A stretch of 64,000 nt of DNA from contig JABSQB010000006.1 of NCBI GenBank assembly GCA_013214545.1, forward strand, positions 62,001 through 126,000, given 5' to 3'. Below, in pieces: positions 8,414 through 18,052 of the stretch. Each line of letters starts with the position of its first letter. Position 1 is the first letter of the stretch. Below the pieces are notes generated by a model that was not told where the DNA came from, did not search any database, and saw nothing but the letters and a program-made list of their open reading frames with translations. The stretch comes from Henriciella sp. (GTDB lineage Bacteria; Pseudomonadota; Alphaproteobacteria; Caulobacterales; Hyphomonadaceae). The translations under genes and the position numbers were made by a program.

Positions 8414-9451
8414 TTACTTTGGAATCGCAGCCCAATAATCGAAATCGAGGCATACGCCGGGCGCGTACTTGCCGTCTTCGCCGCGTAAAGTGAAATCGCC
8501 CGGGTCCTGATCCTTCACTGCGACCAGGCGCAGCCGCAGGGCGCCAACTGTGTCCGACAGCTCGGCCTTATCCAGCACTTCGCTCCAAGCATAGACCGTA
8601 TCACCTGCGAACAGCGGCCCAGTATGGGTGCCGCCATTAATGGCGATCATTTCGGCTGCGTTGGCGAGGCCGTTGAAACTCAGCGCGCGGGCGATCGAGA
8701 TCACCACACCGCCATAGATCAGGCGTTTGCCGAACCGACTTTCCTTCTGACCGTGTCCGTCAAAATGGACTTTGGCGGTATTCTGATAGAGCCGGGTCGC
8801 GATCTGGTGCTCCGCTTCCTCGACTGTCATGCCGTCCACATGATTGATCTTATCGCCAATCTCATAGTTGCCAAAGCGATGTGCGGAGCCGGCCAGGGTA
8901 TTGTCCCAGCCCGCATAGGCGCGAGAAAAACTGAGCCCGCGCGGGTCGACGCTGTCCGGTAGGTCCGGGATCACCGTATCTGGGGCAGGCGCGCCGGGAT
9001 CGCGCTTGTTGACCATCACCCAGCGGACATAGGAGAGGGCTTCATCGCCGGTCTGATTGAATCCGCGGGTGCGGACATAGACGACACCGGTTTTGCCGGA
9101 CGAGTTCTGTTTCAGGCCGATCACTTCAGAGACAGCCGTCAGCGTATCGCCGGGATAGATGGCCTTGGGGAACCGGCCATCGGCATAACCGAGATTGGCA
9201 ACTGCGTTGAGCGAGATGTCAGGCACCGTCTTGCCGAACACGACATGGAAGGCGAGCAGGGGATCGATGGGGAGCCCGTCATAACCGTTCGCCTCAGCAA
9301 AGGTTGCAGCGCTGTAGAGCGCATGCCGTGAACCGGTGAGTGCGCGGTACAGGCTGATATCGCCCGCGCTGAGCGTTAACGGCGTTGCGTGCCGTAATTC
9401 CATACCGACATGGAAGTCTTCGAAAAAATGTCCGGGATTTGATTTGGTCAT
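8414..9451 (-). CDS. MaoC-type double-hotdog dehydratase, mesaconyl-CoA hydratase-like
   Basis: 345 aa with two MaoC-like hotdog halves. The N-terminus (KSNPGHFFEDFHVG), LLAFHVVFGKTVPDISLNAV and the YPGDTLTAVSEVIGLKQN stretch closely resemble my memory of Rhodobacter-type mesaconyl-CoA hydratase, which hydrates mesaconyl-CoA to beta-methylmalyl-CoA in the ethylmalonyl-CoA pathway. The assignment is by family resemblance only, and another enoyl-CoA hydratase role is possible. A B12 adenosyltransferase gene elsewhere in the window fits a B12-dependent ethylmalonyl-CoA pathway. A small hairpin overlaps its ribosome binding site. Confidence 0.8.
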   Translation of the reverse strand: MTKSNPGHFFEDFHVGMELRHATPLTLSAGDISLYRALTGSRHALYSAATFAEANGYDGLPIDPLLAFHVVFGKTVPDISLNAVANLGYADGRFPKAIYPGDTLTAVSEVIGLKQNSSGKTGVVYVRTRGFNQTGDEALSYVRWVMVNKRDPGAPAPDTVIPDLPDSVDPRGLSFSRAYAGWDNTLAGSAHRFGNYEIGDKINHVDGMTVEEAEHQIATRLYQNTAKVHFDGHGQKESRFGKRLIYGGVVISIARALSFNGLANAAEMIAINGGTHTGPLFAGDTVYAWSEVLDKAELSDTVGALRLRLVAVKDQDPGDFTLRGEDGKYAPGVCLDFDYWAAIPK

Positions 9452-9452
9452 G

Positions 9453-9468
9453 CCGCCTTAAAAGGCGG
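9453..9468 (-). promoter_or_regulatory. Hairpin sequestering the ribosome binding site of the MaoC gene
   Basis: On the minus strand CCGCCTTTTAAGGCGG ends two bases before ATG 9451. The only Shine-Dalgarno-like purines (AAGG) are in the 3' arm of this 6-7 bp stem, so the stem would hide the site. Sequence observation; regulatory effect is inferred. Confidence 0.4.
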
Positions 9469-9507
9469 GAGGCCGGGACCGGTCAAGCCTGTCCACGCGA
9501 AATCGGT

Positions 9508-9771
9508 TCAGACAGGGCTGAATCGCATCGTCACCAATTCAGCCATGACCAGCGTGATCGCGCCGCCGCCAGACGTGACGGCAGTAGCGAAGTACGGCGC
9601 CAGAATTGTCAGAACGAGCGCCGAGGCCAGGCAGCCACCGACGAAACGTGCCTGCTCGTCACGGGCCAACTGTTGCAGACCGCGCGGGCCGTAAATGGCC
9701 AGCTGCGGCCCAAACATGAAGGTCGCCGACAGAAGGACAAAAAAGATTGCGGTGACTTGCAAGGCCAGCAT
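9508..9771 (-). CDS. Small hypothetical membrane protein
   Basis: 87 aa. Helices at residues 3-22 (ALQVTAIFFVLLSATFMFG) and about 43-63 (VGGCLASALVLTILAPYFA), with a third hydrophobic stretch at the end. A short loop holds PRGLQQLARDEQARF. No recognised family. It lies upstream of the MaoC gene with a 56-base gap on the same strand. Confidence 0.6.
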   Translation of the reverse strand: MLALQVTAIFFVLLSATFMFGPQLAIYGPRGLQQLARDEQARFVGGCLASALVLTILAPYFATAVTSGGGAITLVMAELVTMRFSPV

Positions 9772-9858
9772 TCCGGACCCCTAAAAACGATGGTTCAGGG
9801 TTTCGTATGACAGATGCTGGTTGAATTGACGTGTCGCTGATCGGTGAAATTTGATCGA

Positions 9859-10206
9859 TCAGGCAATCTCTAGCAATTGCTCAATCGGGCGTCCAAGCGC
9901 GGCTTTCCCGCCTTTGATGCCGATCGGGCGCTGAATGAGACGCGGATTATCGACCATGGCGGCATACACCTCCTCATCACTGGCGGTGGCTGGCAATTCA
10001 AACTTCACCGCGTCTTTCTCTCGCAGGAAAGCGCGGGGGGAGTTTGCGCCAAGTTGCTTGGTAATCTGTTTCAACTCCTCGACGGACAGCGCCTCTCCGG
10101 CGTTCATATATTTGCGGATTTCCGGCTCGATCCCGTTCGCCTGAAGCAGGGCGAGGCCCTTGCGAGACGTGCTGCAGCCGGTGTGATGCAGGAGCGTATA
10201 GGTCAT
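9859..10206 (-). CDS. ArsC/YfgD family thioredoxin-fold protein (arsenate reductase-like)
   Basis: 115 aa from ATG 10206, normal for the glutaredoxin-coupled ArsC family. The catalytic region HTGCSTSRKGLALL contains the nucleophilic Cys. RAFLREKD and the C-terminal NPRLIQRPIGIKGGKAALGRP are the family's second motif. No other ars genes are nearby, so a general YfgD-like redox role is as likely as arsenate detoxification. The reading frame continues upstream to 10467, but only the portion from 10206 matches the family, and AGGA lies 14 bases upstream of that ATG. Confidence 0.88.
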   Translation of the reverse strand: MTYTLLHHTGCSTSRKGLALLQANGIEPEIRKYMNAGEALSVEELKQITKQLGANSPRAFLREKDAVKFELPATASDEEVYAAMVDNPRLIQRPIGIKGGKAALGRPIEQLLEIA

Positions 10207-10315
10207 GTTTGGCTCATCCTGTATTAGTCTGGCGAGACTATAAGACCGCTTTCCCACACGGAACATGAGGCAACATGACATTGGCAGGACGCTATTGCTC
10301 GGGCTAGTCTCAAAT

Positions 10316-11482
10316 ATGGCCCTGACTTCTGACATACCCGTCCTCGACGCTGCCCGCGCGCTGCAACCTGAATTCGCTGAACGCGCCCAGGAAATGGAAG
10401 ACGTTCGGCGATTGCCGGCAGATCTCGCCCAGAAAATGGCGGATGCTGGTATCTTCCGAATGATCACGCCTTCTATTTATGGCGGTCTGGAGAGCTCGCC
10501 GCGCGAAATCGTCGATGTCGTTGAAGCCGTCGCGGAAGCCAATGCCAGTGCGGGCTGGTGCGCAATGATTGCAGCGACCACGGCGATGAACGCAGCGTAC
10601 ATGGCCCCGGAATTCGCGCGCGAGGTTTATGCGGACCCGATGACGATCACGGGCGGCGTGTTCGCGCCAATGGGTAAAGCCGTGGTCGACGGCGACGACT
10701 ACATTGTCAGCGGGCGCTGGCAATGGGGCTCAGGTTCGGCCAATTGCACTTGGCTGTGTGGGGGCTGCATGGTGTTTGAAGATGGCGAGCTGCGCACATT
10801 GCCCAGCGGGCGCCCCGATGCCCGGATGATGGTGTTCCCGGCAGGAGATGCTGAACTGATCGATACCTGGCATGTCATGGGGCTGAAAGGCACCGGCTCG
10901 GGCGATATCGCGGTCGACAATATTCGCGTCCCGAAGGGCCGCTCAGTTAGTCTGGTGGTCGACAAGCCAAACATAGACGGCGCGCTGTACAAGTTTCCCG
11001 CCTTTGGTTTGCTGGCGTTGGGTGTGGCCGCAACCGCGCTCGGAAATGCGCGCGGGACGCTCGCTGCATTCGCTGACCTCGCCGCTGCGAAGAAGAATCA
11101 AGGCTCTGCAAAGACACTGAGTGAACGGGTCAATATCCAGGCTGAGATGGCCAAGATGACGGCGGCGTTCCGATCAGCCCGGGCCTACCTGCATGATGAA
11201 ATCGATCAGACCTGGGACGTTGCGCAAAGCAGCGATGAGATCCCGGTCGAACGCCGCGCAGCCCTACGCATGGCCTGTACGCATATGGTCCGCACAGGCG
11301 CTGACATTGCTCGCAATTGTTACGATTTGGGCGGCGGCGCGGCTTTGTTTCAATCCAGTGATTTACAGCGGCGATTCCGCGATGCGCACGCCATGACGCA
11401 GCACATCGTCACCGCTCCAGGAACCTGGGAGCTGACCGGGCGTCTATTGTTTGGATTGCCGACCGACGCCGGCATGGTTTGA
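10316..11482 (+). CDS. Acyl-CoA dehydrogenase family flavoprotein (HsaA-type monooxygenase-like)
   Basis: 388 aa. The N-terminal helical domain has LPADLAQKMADAGIFRM and YGGLESSPREIVDVVEAVA. The middle beta domain has SGRWQWGSGSANCTW and the MGLKGTGSGDIAVDNIRVP stretch, and the C-terminal helical domain follows. The WQWGSG and short C-terminus resemble HsaA/pigment-biosynthesis type flavin-dependent monooxygenases rather than true beta-oxidation dehydrogenases; substrate unknown. I took ATG 10316 because the family-like sequence starts there, although an ATG at 10265 is in frame. The ArsC-like gene is divergent. Confidence 0.82.
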   Translation: MALTSDIPVLDAARALQPEFAERAQEMEDVRRLPADLAQKMADAGIFRMITPSIYGGLESSPREIVDVVEAVAEANASAGWCAMIAATTAMNAAYMAPEFAREVYADPMTITGGVFAPMGKAVVDGDDYIVSGRWQWGSGSANCTWLCGGCMVFEDGELRTLPSGRPDARMMVFPAGDAELIDTWHVMGLKGTGSGDIAVDNIRVPKGRSVSLVVDKPNIDGALYKFPAFGLLALGVAATALGNARGTLAAFADLAAAKKNQGSAKTLSERVNIQAEMAKMTAAFRSARAYLHDEIDQTWDVAQSSDEIPVERRAALRMACTHMVRTGADIARNCYDLGGGAALFQSSDLQRRFRDAHAMTQHIVTAPGTWELTGRLLFGLPTDAGMV

Positions 11483-11486
11483 GAGC

Positions 11487-12134
11487 TTATTCCGCCTCAG
11501 CGACAACTTCATCCGTGCCGCGCGCCAGCGTTTTCATGACACCATCAGCCTCTTCAACGGAATCGGCTTCAGCTTCTTTCTTGCGGGAATAGGACCGGCG
11601 GCGTTTTGGTTTCTCGCCATCGTCCGCTGAGGCTTCGACTGCTTCAGGGGCGTCTGAGGCAGCGGTGTCTTCAGCGGCGCCATTTTCCTCACGTGGCTTG
11701 CGATTGCGGCGGCGCGGCTTGGCTTCTTCGCCGTCTTCGGCTGCCGCCTGAGATGCGTCTTCATCGCTTGCCTCAGCAGGGGCTTCGCCAGCGGCTTCAG
11801 CTTGCGCAGCCCGTTCAGCTTCGCGTTGCGCGCGTTCTTCAGCCTTGGCGGCTTCGCGGGCTTCTCGCTCGAGACGGGCTTCTTCTTTTTGCTTTTCGAA
11901 GACCGCAACGATGCGGGCATAATGTTCAGCGTGCTGGAACAGGGCTTCGGCTTTCACCCGGTCGCCAGAGGTTTGCGCATCGCGGGCATACTGCAGATAT
12001 TTGTCCAGGATTTGCTGCGCCGAGCCGCGAATACGGACGTCTGGTCCGTTACTCTCGTAATGGCGGTTAGGGTTGGGGTTATTGTTGTTATTATTCCCAC
12101 CTGAGCGGCGACGGCGCTTGCGCTGCATGGCCAT
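11487..12134 (-). CDS. DUF4167 domain-containing protein
   Basis: 215 aa. The first 90 residues carry the DUF4167 signature: a basic, Asn-rich start (RKRRRRSGGNNNNNN), then the VRIRGSAQQILDKYLQYARD stretch and AEALFQHAEHYARIV. The rest is a low-complexity Ala/Glu/Arg tail. The basic N-terminus suggests nucleic-acid binding, possibly at the ribosome, but the function is unknown. In alphaproteobacteria it regularly follows prfA-prmC, as here (165-base gap). AGGA lies 8 bases before ATG 12134. Confidence 0.9.
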   Translation of the reverse strand: MAMQRKRRRRSGGNNNNNNPNPNRHYESNGPDVRIRGSAQQILDKYLQYARDAQTSGDRVKAEALFQHAEHYARIVAVFEKQKEEARLEREAREAAKAEERAQREAERAAQAEAAGEAPAEASDEDASQAAAEDGEEAKPRRRNRKPREENGAAEDTAASDAPEAVEASADDGEKPKRRRSYSRKKEAEADSVEEADGVMKTLARGTDEVVAEAE

Positions 12135-12299
12135 AGGCTATTCCTGATCTTTATAAGTCCGCTAAGCGGACGGTTTCTTCGCGCGGATTGGCTCTTTTCT
12201 AAACTGTCGCGCTGACGTTAGGCCGGACAGGTTGCCCCCTGGTCGCTGACCTTGAATGTTACGTAGCGCGCCATTCCGGATTCGCCAAGAGGGTATCTG

Positions 12300-13154
12300 C
12301 TAAGATTTTTTAACGGCGATGGCGCGGTCATTGCCGCCCAGGTCTTTGCGGTGCTCGAACTCTGTAAAGCCCGCCGCTTCGAGCAGCTCCGTCACCGCGC
12401 TTTTCTGATCATAGCCAATTTCAAGCACCAAATAGGCGCCAGACTTCATCTGCTGGGCCGCGAGTGTAATGATTTCGCGATACGCATCCAGACCATCAGG
12501 CCCGCCATCCAGGGCGTCCACCGGATCATAGTCGCGCACTTCTGGTTCGAGGTCCGGGATCACATCGCTGCATATATAAGGCGGATTGGAGATGATCAGA
12601 TCGCAGGCGCCCCATCCCGTCCATCCGGCCCACGATCCGCGCAGCAGTTCGATCCGTTCGCCGAGTTGCAAGTGCGCGAAATTCTCCGCGGCGAGGCTGA
12701 GCGCCTCCCGATTGAGGTCGATCGCGGTCCCAGCCGTCTCAGGACGCTGGCTCAGCAGCGCCGCCAGCAAGGCGCCGGACCCGGTGCCGAGGTCCGCGAG
12801 ATGCCAATTCGCATCTTTGGGGATCAGAGAGAGCGCCAGTTCGACCACGCATTCACTGTCAGCGCGGGGGACAAGGGCGCGGCCATCGGACCACAACTCT
12901 AGTCCGAAAAAGTCAGCCCGCCCGGCAATATGCGCAAAAGGATGCCGCTCGGCGCGCAAGCCCAGCGCCAGATCGAAGCCGGTCCGCAGATCGTCAGTCG
13001 TTGGGTCCTGTTCCTTCGCAATCAACGTGGCTGGCGTGTAGCCGGTGACCAGGCAAAGCAGGCGCCGGACTTCGCCGCGCGGGTCTTCAAGGCCAGCATT
13101 TTGCAGTTTCTCGGCGCCGCGGCGCATCAGATCGCTGAGGGTTTCGCCGCTCAC
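12300..13154 (-). CDS. prmC: Peptide chain release factor N5-glutamine methyltransferase
   Basis: 284 aa. It methylates the Gln of the GGQ motif of RF1 and RF2 with SAM. Motif I is [16 protein letters not shown], the substrate-Gln motif is IISNPPYI, and the N-terminal helical domain ends in [16 protein letters not shown]. It overlaps prfA by 4 bases (13151-13154), so enzyme and substrate are cotranslated. The 165-base gap before DUF4167 contains a GTCCGC-TAA-GCGGAC inverted repeat (12157-12171) in front of that gene and nothing else I can name. Confidence 0.96.
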   Translation of the reverse strand: MSGETLSDLMRRGAEKLQNAGLEDPRGEVRRLLCLVTGYTPATLIAKEQDPTTDDLRTGFDLALGLRAERHPFAHIAGRADFFGLELWSDGRALVPRADSECVVELALSLIPKDANWHLADLGTGSGALLAALLSQRPETAGTAIDLNREALSLAAENFAHLQLGERIELLRGSWAGWTGWGACDLIISNPPYICSDVIPDLEPEVRDYDPVDALDGGPDGLDAYREIITLAAQQMKSGAYLVLEIGYDQKSAVTELLEAAGFTEFEHRKDLGGNDRAIAVKKS

Positions 13155-14224
13155 GCGTCTTCCATTGCAGCGAGGCGGCGGGCCTGATCTTCGGTCATCA
13201 GCGCTTCGACCACATCTTCCAGCTTGTCGCCGGCAATGATCTTGTCGAGCGAGTAAAGCGTCAGACCAATACGATGATCGGTGACCCGGTTCTCGGGATA
13301 ATTATAAGTGCGGATTTTCTCAGAGCGGTCGCCGGATCCGACTTGAGAGGCGCGGGCCTCGGCCCGTTCGGCGTCGCGTTCCTGCTTCTCTTTTTCGTAG
13401 AGGCGGATTTTCAGCTGCTGCATCGCCTTATCGCGGTTCACGTGCTGGGACTTTTCTGAGCTGGTCGCGACAATTCCGGTCGGCAAGTGGGTGATGCGGA
13501 CCGCGGAGTCGGTTGTATTGACGTGCTGCCCGCCAGAGCCAGATGCGCGCATGGTGTCGATGCGGATATCTTCCTGGCGGATATCGATCTCGACGGTTTC
13601 AGGCGCCGGCAATACGGCGACCGAGGCCGCCGAAGTGTGCACGCGGCCCTGGGTCTCGGTCGCTGGAACACGCTGGACGCGGTGGACGCCGGATTCCCAT
13701 TTCAGGCGGCCGTAGACGCCGTCGCCTTCAACATTGGCGATGATTTCCTTGTACCCGCCAACATCGCCAGGCGACGCGCTTTGCAGGTCGATTTTCCAGC
13801 CCTGAAGCTGGGCATAGCGCGAATACATGCGAAACAGATCACCCGCGAACAGGGCCGCCTCGTCGCCGCCGGTTCCGGCTCGGACTTCGAGAACGATATT
13901 GGCTTTGTCGTCGGCATCTTTCGGCAGCAATAGAAGCTGCATTTCGTTTTCAGCGTCCGGTATGCGCGACTTGAGATCATTCATCTCTTCCTGCGCGAGT
14001 TCTGCCATTTCCGGGTCGTCGCCTTTGACCATGGCTTCAGCTTCAGCGAGGCCTTCGCGCATGCCGATCAGTTCGCGCGCGGCTTCGACAACCGGCTTCA
14101 GTTCGGCATGTTCCCGCGACAGCGCGACAATCTCGTCGCTGTCCGTGGTCGCGCCCATACGGGCTTCAACCTCGTCGAAACGTTCAATGACCTGTTCGAG
14201 GCGGGACTGAGGAATGGTTGCCAT
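13151..14224 (-). CDS. prfA: Peptide chain release factor 1
   Basis: 357 aa, normal length. It ends translation at UAA and UAG. The GGQ loop is in [18 protein letters not shown], followed by the basic [17 protein letters not shown] helix. The stop-recognition region is around residues 185-190, where [10 protein letters not shown] gives PAT (PxT), the RF1 tripeptide, rather than the SPF of RF2. The N-terminal helical domain is complete. First gene of the prfA-prmC unit. Confidence 0.97.
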   Translation of the reverse strand: MATIPQSRLEQVIERFDEVEARMGATTDSDEIVALSREHAELKPVVEAARELIGMREGLAEAEAMVKGDDPEMAELAQEEMNDLKSRIPDAENEMQLLLLPKDADDKANIVLEVRAGTGGDEAALFAGDLFRMYSRYAQLQGWKIDLQSASPGDVGGYKEIIANVEGDGVYGRLKWESGVHRVQRVPATETQGRVHTSAASVAVLPAPETVEIDIRQEDIRIDTMRASGSGGQHVNTTDSAVRITHLPTGIVATSSEKSQHVNRDKAMQQLKIRLYEKEKQERDAERAEARASQVGSGDRSEKIRTYNYPENRVTDHRIGLTLYSLDKIIAGDKLEDVVEALMTEDQARRLAAMEDA

Positions 14225-14250
14225 GCCCCGCCTCTAAACCGGATCGGGGC

Positions 14251-14730
14251 CTACAGGAAGACCCGAATGACTTCCTTGCCGATCATCACGAACAGAATGA
14301 TCGAGCCGATCGAGAACATCAGAAAGCGATGCATCACTTTCGGTGACAGAATCTGGATCAATGAGTGCAGCACGCGCACGATAACGTAGCCGTATGCCAG
14401 CTTCATCATCAACCCGTCCGCCCCGCCGGTCAGAGCCGCAAACATCATCAGCGCATAGAAGATGGTCGGTTGTTCGTGCAGGTGATTGTAATTGTCGGCC
14501 ACGGCGCGAACATTTGGCGGCATCTTGTCACTATAGGTTCCCGGATGACGCGCATCGTCAGGATTGATCTCAGCCTTCTGCATGGCCGGAATGCGTGTCA
14601 GATACATCCAGATCCACATGATCGCCGTCCACAGGACGAGCAGCAGAACCGGCGTCAGAAACGATAGCAGTCCGGCGCCATGTGCCTCGATGACTGCATT
14701 GATCATTGTGGTTGGGTCTTGATTTTCCAT
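14251..14730 (-). CDS. MAPEG family membrane protein
   Basis: 159 aa with four membrane helices, as in the MAPEG family of glutathione and eicosanoid-type membrane proteins. The family motif is seen in NVRAVADNYNHLHEQPTIFYA between helices 1 and 2. A strong ribosome binding site, GGGAGGCC, precedes ATG 14730. The bacterial members are mostly uncharacterised and may act in membrane glutathione metabolism. Confidence 0.88.
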   Translation of the reverse strand: MENQDPTTMINAVIEAHGAGLLSFLTPVLLLVLWTAIMWIWMYLTRIPAMQKAEINPDDARHPGTYSDKMPPNVRAVADNYNHLHEQPTIFYALMMFAALTGGADGLMMKLAYGYVIVRVLHSLIQILSPKVMHRFLMFSIGSIILFVMIGKEVIRVFL

Positions 14731-14771
14731 TTTGGCCTCCCGCTTTTTCTCTTATTCGGGGAGGCTAGGCG

Positions 14772-16052
14772 TCATTGCGCGGATTGCAAAGTCGTCTCGT
14801 TGCGCGAGGATGCGCTGAAATGGGCGTTCATGAAGGCTGTGAACGCGTCAATATCTTCCGAAACCACGCTGTGCCCGCCGACCCGCATCCAGTAGCTGAT
14901 CTCTGCAGCAGGATCGAAATCACGCATGTCTGAACCGTCCGGCAGGCCCTCCACACCGCGTGTTTCGTAGACCAGATCCGCGGCCTGGGCGAGGCGATAA
15001 GACGAGTTCGGGTCCGACCAGACATCACGCCGGCCATTACCGAGAAAAATTGGCTTTGGCGCCGACAGAGCGAGCAGGAAATGCTGGTCCAGCGTGAGTT
15101 GATATCCGTCTTCAAGCTCTTTCCCGAGATCAGGACGCAGCCAATGCGGATAGGATTTCGCCATTCGGTCCAATCGCTCACCCGTCGTTGAACGAGAAGA
15201 AGACCCGCCGCCAAAGCCGGACTGGTGCGCAATCGCAGCCGCGATGCGATCCGACCAACCCGACGCAATCAGAGCGGATTTGCCATAACGCGAATGACCC
15301 ATGGCAACGATCGCATCGGCGCGAATGCGCGGATCATCGGCAAAGGCGGATGCGGCCGCGTCAAAACCAAAGGCCCATGCCATCAGGGCGCTGGTCGGGC
15401 GCGGCCCGGGGCTCAGTTCGATCATCACCTCCTGGGCCCGACCATTGGTGTCCGGCACAAAGCTCCAACCGGGAAAGCTCGCATATGCAAGTCCTGCATC
15501 GAAATAGCGATCAATGGGCGCGTAAGCGATGTACGTGCCGAAAATGTTGGTCGCGAGGAAGCCGACCATGCCGGTCATATTGGTGCCCTCACAGATGGTT
15601 CCACCGAACTCGGTCACCGGATCTTCCGGGAAGACGGAGCAATTGTCAGAGAAGGTCTGGCTGATAATCAGCGGGACGGGCGTGTCCTTGGCCTTGTTCG
15701 GATAGGCAATCACGACCGGGAATGTGCGGGCCGTATCGCCATCACCGATCGTGAGCGTAATCTCTTCCAGCGTTCCGCGGCCGCCGAGATAATTATCATC
15801 GACAATGCGTGCCTCGCCAAAGGTGACAGGCAGATTGCCCGGCCATGGGCCGTAAAGCTCGTTTTCGAGCGTCGCTCGTGTCTCGACATCATCGAAAGGT
15901 AGCGAGAGCGCAGGGGTCGGTGCCGCCTTATTGTCGGTTTCCAAGCTTGCATAATTCAGCCCCAGCATGGTGCAGGCTGACATGCCCGCAATGATGATGG
16001 CGGCCAGAACCAGGCGGATGGACCATTTCACGATTTGCCAGATCAGCATCAT
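14772..16052 (-). CDS. CE15-like (glucuronoyl esterase-type) alpha/beta hydrolase lipoprotein
   Basis: 426 aa. An N-terminal hydrophobic helix ends in a lipobox-like GMSAC (Cys about 27), so it is probably a lipoprotein. The nucleophile motif is GHSRYGKSAL. It is followed by HQSGFGGGSSSR, SYPHWLRPDL, LDQHFLLALSAPKPIF and the acid-like DVWSDP; the putative catalytic His is in RVGGHSVVSED. Together these match carbohydrate esterase family 15, which cleaves ester links between glucuronate in xylan and lignin, although the position before the Ser is His rather than the Cys seen in several family members. No polysaccharide-utilisation genes surround it. Confidence 0.8.
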   Translation of the reverse strand: MMLIWQIVKWSIRLVLAAIIIAGMSACTMLGLNYASLETDNKAAPTPALSLPFDDVETRATLENELYGPWPGNLPVTFGEARIVDDNYLGGRGTLEEITLTIGDGDTARTFPVVIAYPNKAKDTPVPLIISQTFSDNCSVFPEDPVTEFGGTICEGTNMTGMVGFLATNIFGTYIAYAPIDRYFDAGLAYASFPGWSFVPDTNGRAQEVMIELSPGPRPTSALMAWAFGFDAAASAFADDPRIRADAIVAMGHSRYGKSALIASGWSDRIAAAIAHQSGFGGGSSSRSTTGERLDRMAKSYPHWLRPDLGKELEDGYQLTLDQHFLLALSAPKPIFLGNGRRDVWSDPNSSYRLAQAADLVYETRGVEGLPDGSDMRDFDPAAEISYWMRVGGHSVVSEDIDAFTAFMNAHFSASSRNETTLQSAQ

Positions 16053-16148
16053 GCGCGTCGCCTCAAAATCTCGAACATATCTCGATTAGCGGCGCATGAC
16101 CGTAAGGCAAGTTTAGTTTTTGCGAGGCGGCTTCACGTTCGCGCGAGC

Positions 16149-17282
16149 CTATTCGGCCGCGACGGTTTCTGCCTCGCGCTGGGCTTTCAGGCGTTCGGCC
16201 TTGGCTTCGACTTGTTCAACAATGTGATCGACCATATCGGCATTGGAGAGCTTGTGATCCGGACGTCCGGAGACATACATCATGCCGCTTTCCTTGCCGC
16301 CGCCGGTAAAGCCGAGATCCGTCATTGCCGCTTCGCCCGGGCCGTTTACGACGCAGCCAATGATGGAAAGCGTAATTGGCTCAGCAATGTGTGCGAGGCG
16401 TTCTTCCAGGGTTTGCACCGTAGCGATGACGTCAAAGCCCTGCCGCGAGCAGCTGGGGCAGGAGATAATGTTCACGCCGCGGGTTCTAAGACCAAGCGAT
16501 TTGAGCATATCGAACCCGACTTTGACCTCTTCCACCGGATCGTCAGACAGCGAGATGCGGATCGTGTCGCCAATCCCCATCCAGAGCAGGTTGCCCATGC
16601 CTATCGAGGATTTAACCGTTCCGATCCGGCGTCCGCCCGCTTCGGTAATGCCGAGATGCAGCGGAGCGTCGGTAGCTTCTGCGAGCTGTTGATAGGCCGC
16701 GACGGCGAGGAACATGTCCGAGGCTTTGACACTGATCTTGTAATCGTGAAAGCCAAGATGATCGAGAATGCGGGCATGGTCGAGCGCGCTTTCGACCATC
16801 GCGTCCGGGCACGGTTCGCCATACTTTTCGAGCAAGTGCCGTTCCAGCGAGCCGCCATTGACGCCAATGCGGATGGAGCAGCCATTATTGCGCGCCGCGC
16901 TGACCACGTCTTTGACGCGGTCGGGGGATCCGATATTGCCCGGATTGATCCGCAAACAGGCGGCGCCAGCCTCTGCCGCTTCAATGCCGCGCTTATAGTG
17001 GAAGTGGATATCTGCCACCAATGGCACCGGCGAGTCCTTTGCGATCGCGTTGAAGGCGGCGGTTGAATCCTCATCTGGGCAAGACACCCGGACAATGTCT
17101 GCGCCGGCGTCGGCCGCCCGCTCGATTTGGGCCAGAGTCGCGGCCACGTCGGGCGTCGGCGTATTGGTCATGGTCTGAACGCTGATCGGGGCGTCGCCAC
17201 CAACCAGAACGGAGCCAACCGAAATCTGGCGCGACTTGCGGCGTTCGATATTGCGCCAGGGGCGGATCGGATTGTGCGTCAT
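16149..17282 (-). CDS. ispG: 4-hydroxy-3-methylbut-2-en-1-yl diphosphate synthase (flavodoxin)
   Basis: 377 aa from ATG 17282. It reduces MEcPP to HMBPP in the MEP isoprenoid pathway using a 4Fe-4S cluster. The cluster Cys residues are in SCPSCSR and [12 protein letters not shown]. The TIM-barrel part has [29 protein letters not shown] and RINPGNIG. The open frame extends far upstream to 17687, but homology starts at about [15 protein letters not shown], which has AGGA upstream. The C-terminal tail is Glu/Ala-rich and variable. Confidence 0.95.
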   Translation of the reverse strand: MTHNPIRPWRNIERRKSRQISVGSVLVGGDAPISVQTMTNTPTPDVAATLAQIERAADAGADIVRVSCPDEDSTAAFNAIAKDSPVPLVADIHFHYKRGIEAAEAGAACLRINPGNIGSPDRVKDVVSAARNNGCSIRIGVNGGSLERHLLEKYGEPCPDAMVESALDHARILDHLGFHDYKISVKASDMFLAVAAYQQLAEATDAPLHLGITEAGGRRIGTVKSSIGMGNLLWMGIGDTIRISLSDDPVEEVKVGFDMLKSLGLRTRGVNIISCPSCSRQGFDVIATVQTLEERLAHIAEPITLSIIGCVVNGPGEAAMTDLGFTGGGKESGMMYVSGRPDHKLSNADMVDHIVEQVEAKAERLKAQREAETVAAE

Positions 17283-17453
17283 AACAGGCGTCCTGAACCA
17301 GTCTCTCCGGCCCATGTGGCCCCGAAATGCGGCGAGGTAAAGACCTCGAGATGCCGCAGATTTCTGTAAAATTTCAACGTCCGCGTGAACCGAGTGGAAA
17401 ACACGATCTGTTAGGAGCGTTCTGAAGACGTGTCTTAGCAAGTGGAGCGTGCG

Positions 17454-18041
17454 ATGCGCGAATTGCCAATCCCAGGAATGTTTGCCCCGCGCATGATGAA
17501 GCGGCTGGAGGCCTTTGCGGCTGATAAACGCGGGATCGCTGCGGTTGAATTTGCCCTGATCGCGGTGCCCTTCTTCTTCCTGATTTTCGGCCTGTTGGAA
17601 GTCTGCGTGATTTTCATCATGGCGTCGGTTCTGGAGCATGGTGCCAGCGAAGCCTCGCGTGCCATTCGCACCGGTCAGTTCCAGCAAGGCGGCTTTGGGG
17701 AGCTGGCCTTCAAGAACGCGGTCTGCGCAGAACTGTTCGACCTGATGAGCTGCGGCGACAAGCTCAGCCTAGACGTACAAACCTTTTCCAGCTTTGCGGG
17801 CACAGGCAACCCGTCGCCGATCGACCCGGACACTGGTGACTTGGATGATTCCGGCTTTGGATTCGCACCAGGCGGTCAGAATGCGATTGTTGTGATCCGC
17901 GTGTTCTACGAGTGGGACCTGATGATCCCGCTGATGAGTAAACCACTGGCCAATATGAGCGGCGACCGGCGTCTGCTGCAGGCGACTGTGGCGTTCCGCA
18001 ACGAACCATTCGGCAATTCGGCTGCCGCCGCGACGCCATAG
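17454..18041 (+). CDS. TadE/TadG-type pilus assembly protein (first of pair)
   Basis: 195 aa. The Tad minor pseudopilin start is clear: [21 protein letters not shown], with the conserved Glu five residues into the hydrophobic helix after Gly, where the TadV-type prepilin peptidase would cut. The rest is a soluble domain with several Cys ([12 protein letters not shown]). ATG 17454 has GGAG 7 bases upstream; a GTG at 17442 is also open. TadE-type proteins support assembly of Flp/Tad pili. Twelve bases separate it from a second such gene. Confidence 0.87.
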   Translation: MRELPIPGMFAPRMMKRLEAFAADKRGIAAVEFALIAVPFFFLIFGLLEVCVIFIMASVLEHGASEASRAIRTGQFQQGGFGELAFKNAVCAELFDLMSCGDKLSLDVQTFSSFAGTGNPSPIDPDTGDLDDSGFGFAPGGQNAIVVIRVFYEWDLMIPLMSKPLANMSGDRRLLQATVAFRNEPFGNSAAAATP

Positions 18042-18052
18042 GGGACAAGAAG

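Noticed and set aside
17287-17687. N-terminal extension of the ispG frame
   Set aside because: No similarity to IspG; the enzyme begins at 17282, and the extension overlaps the TadE gene on the other strand.
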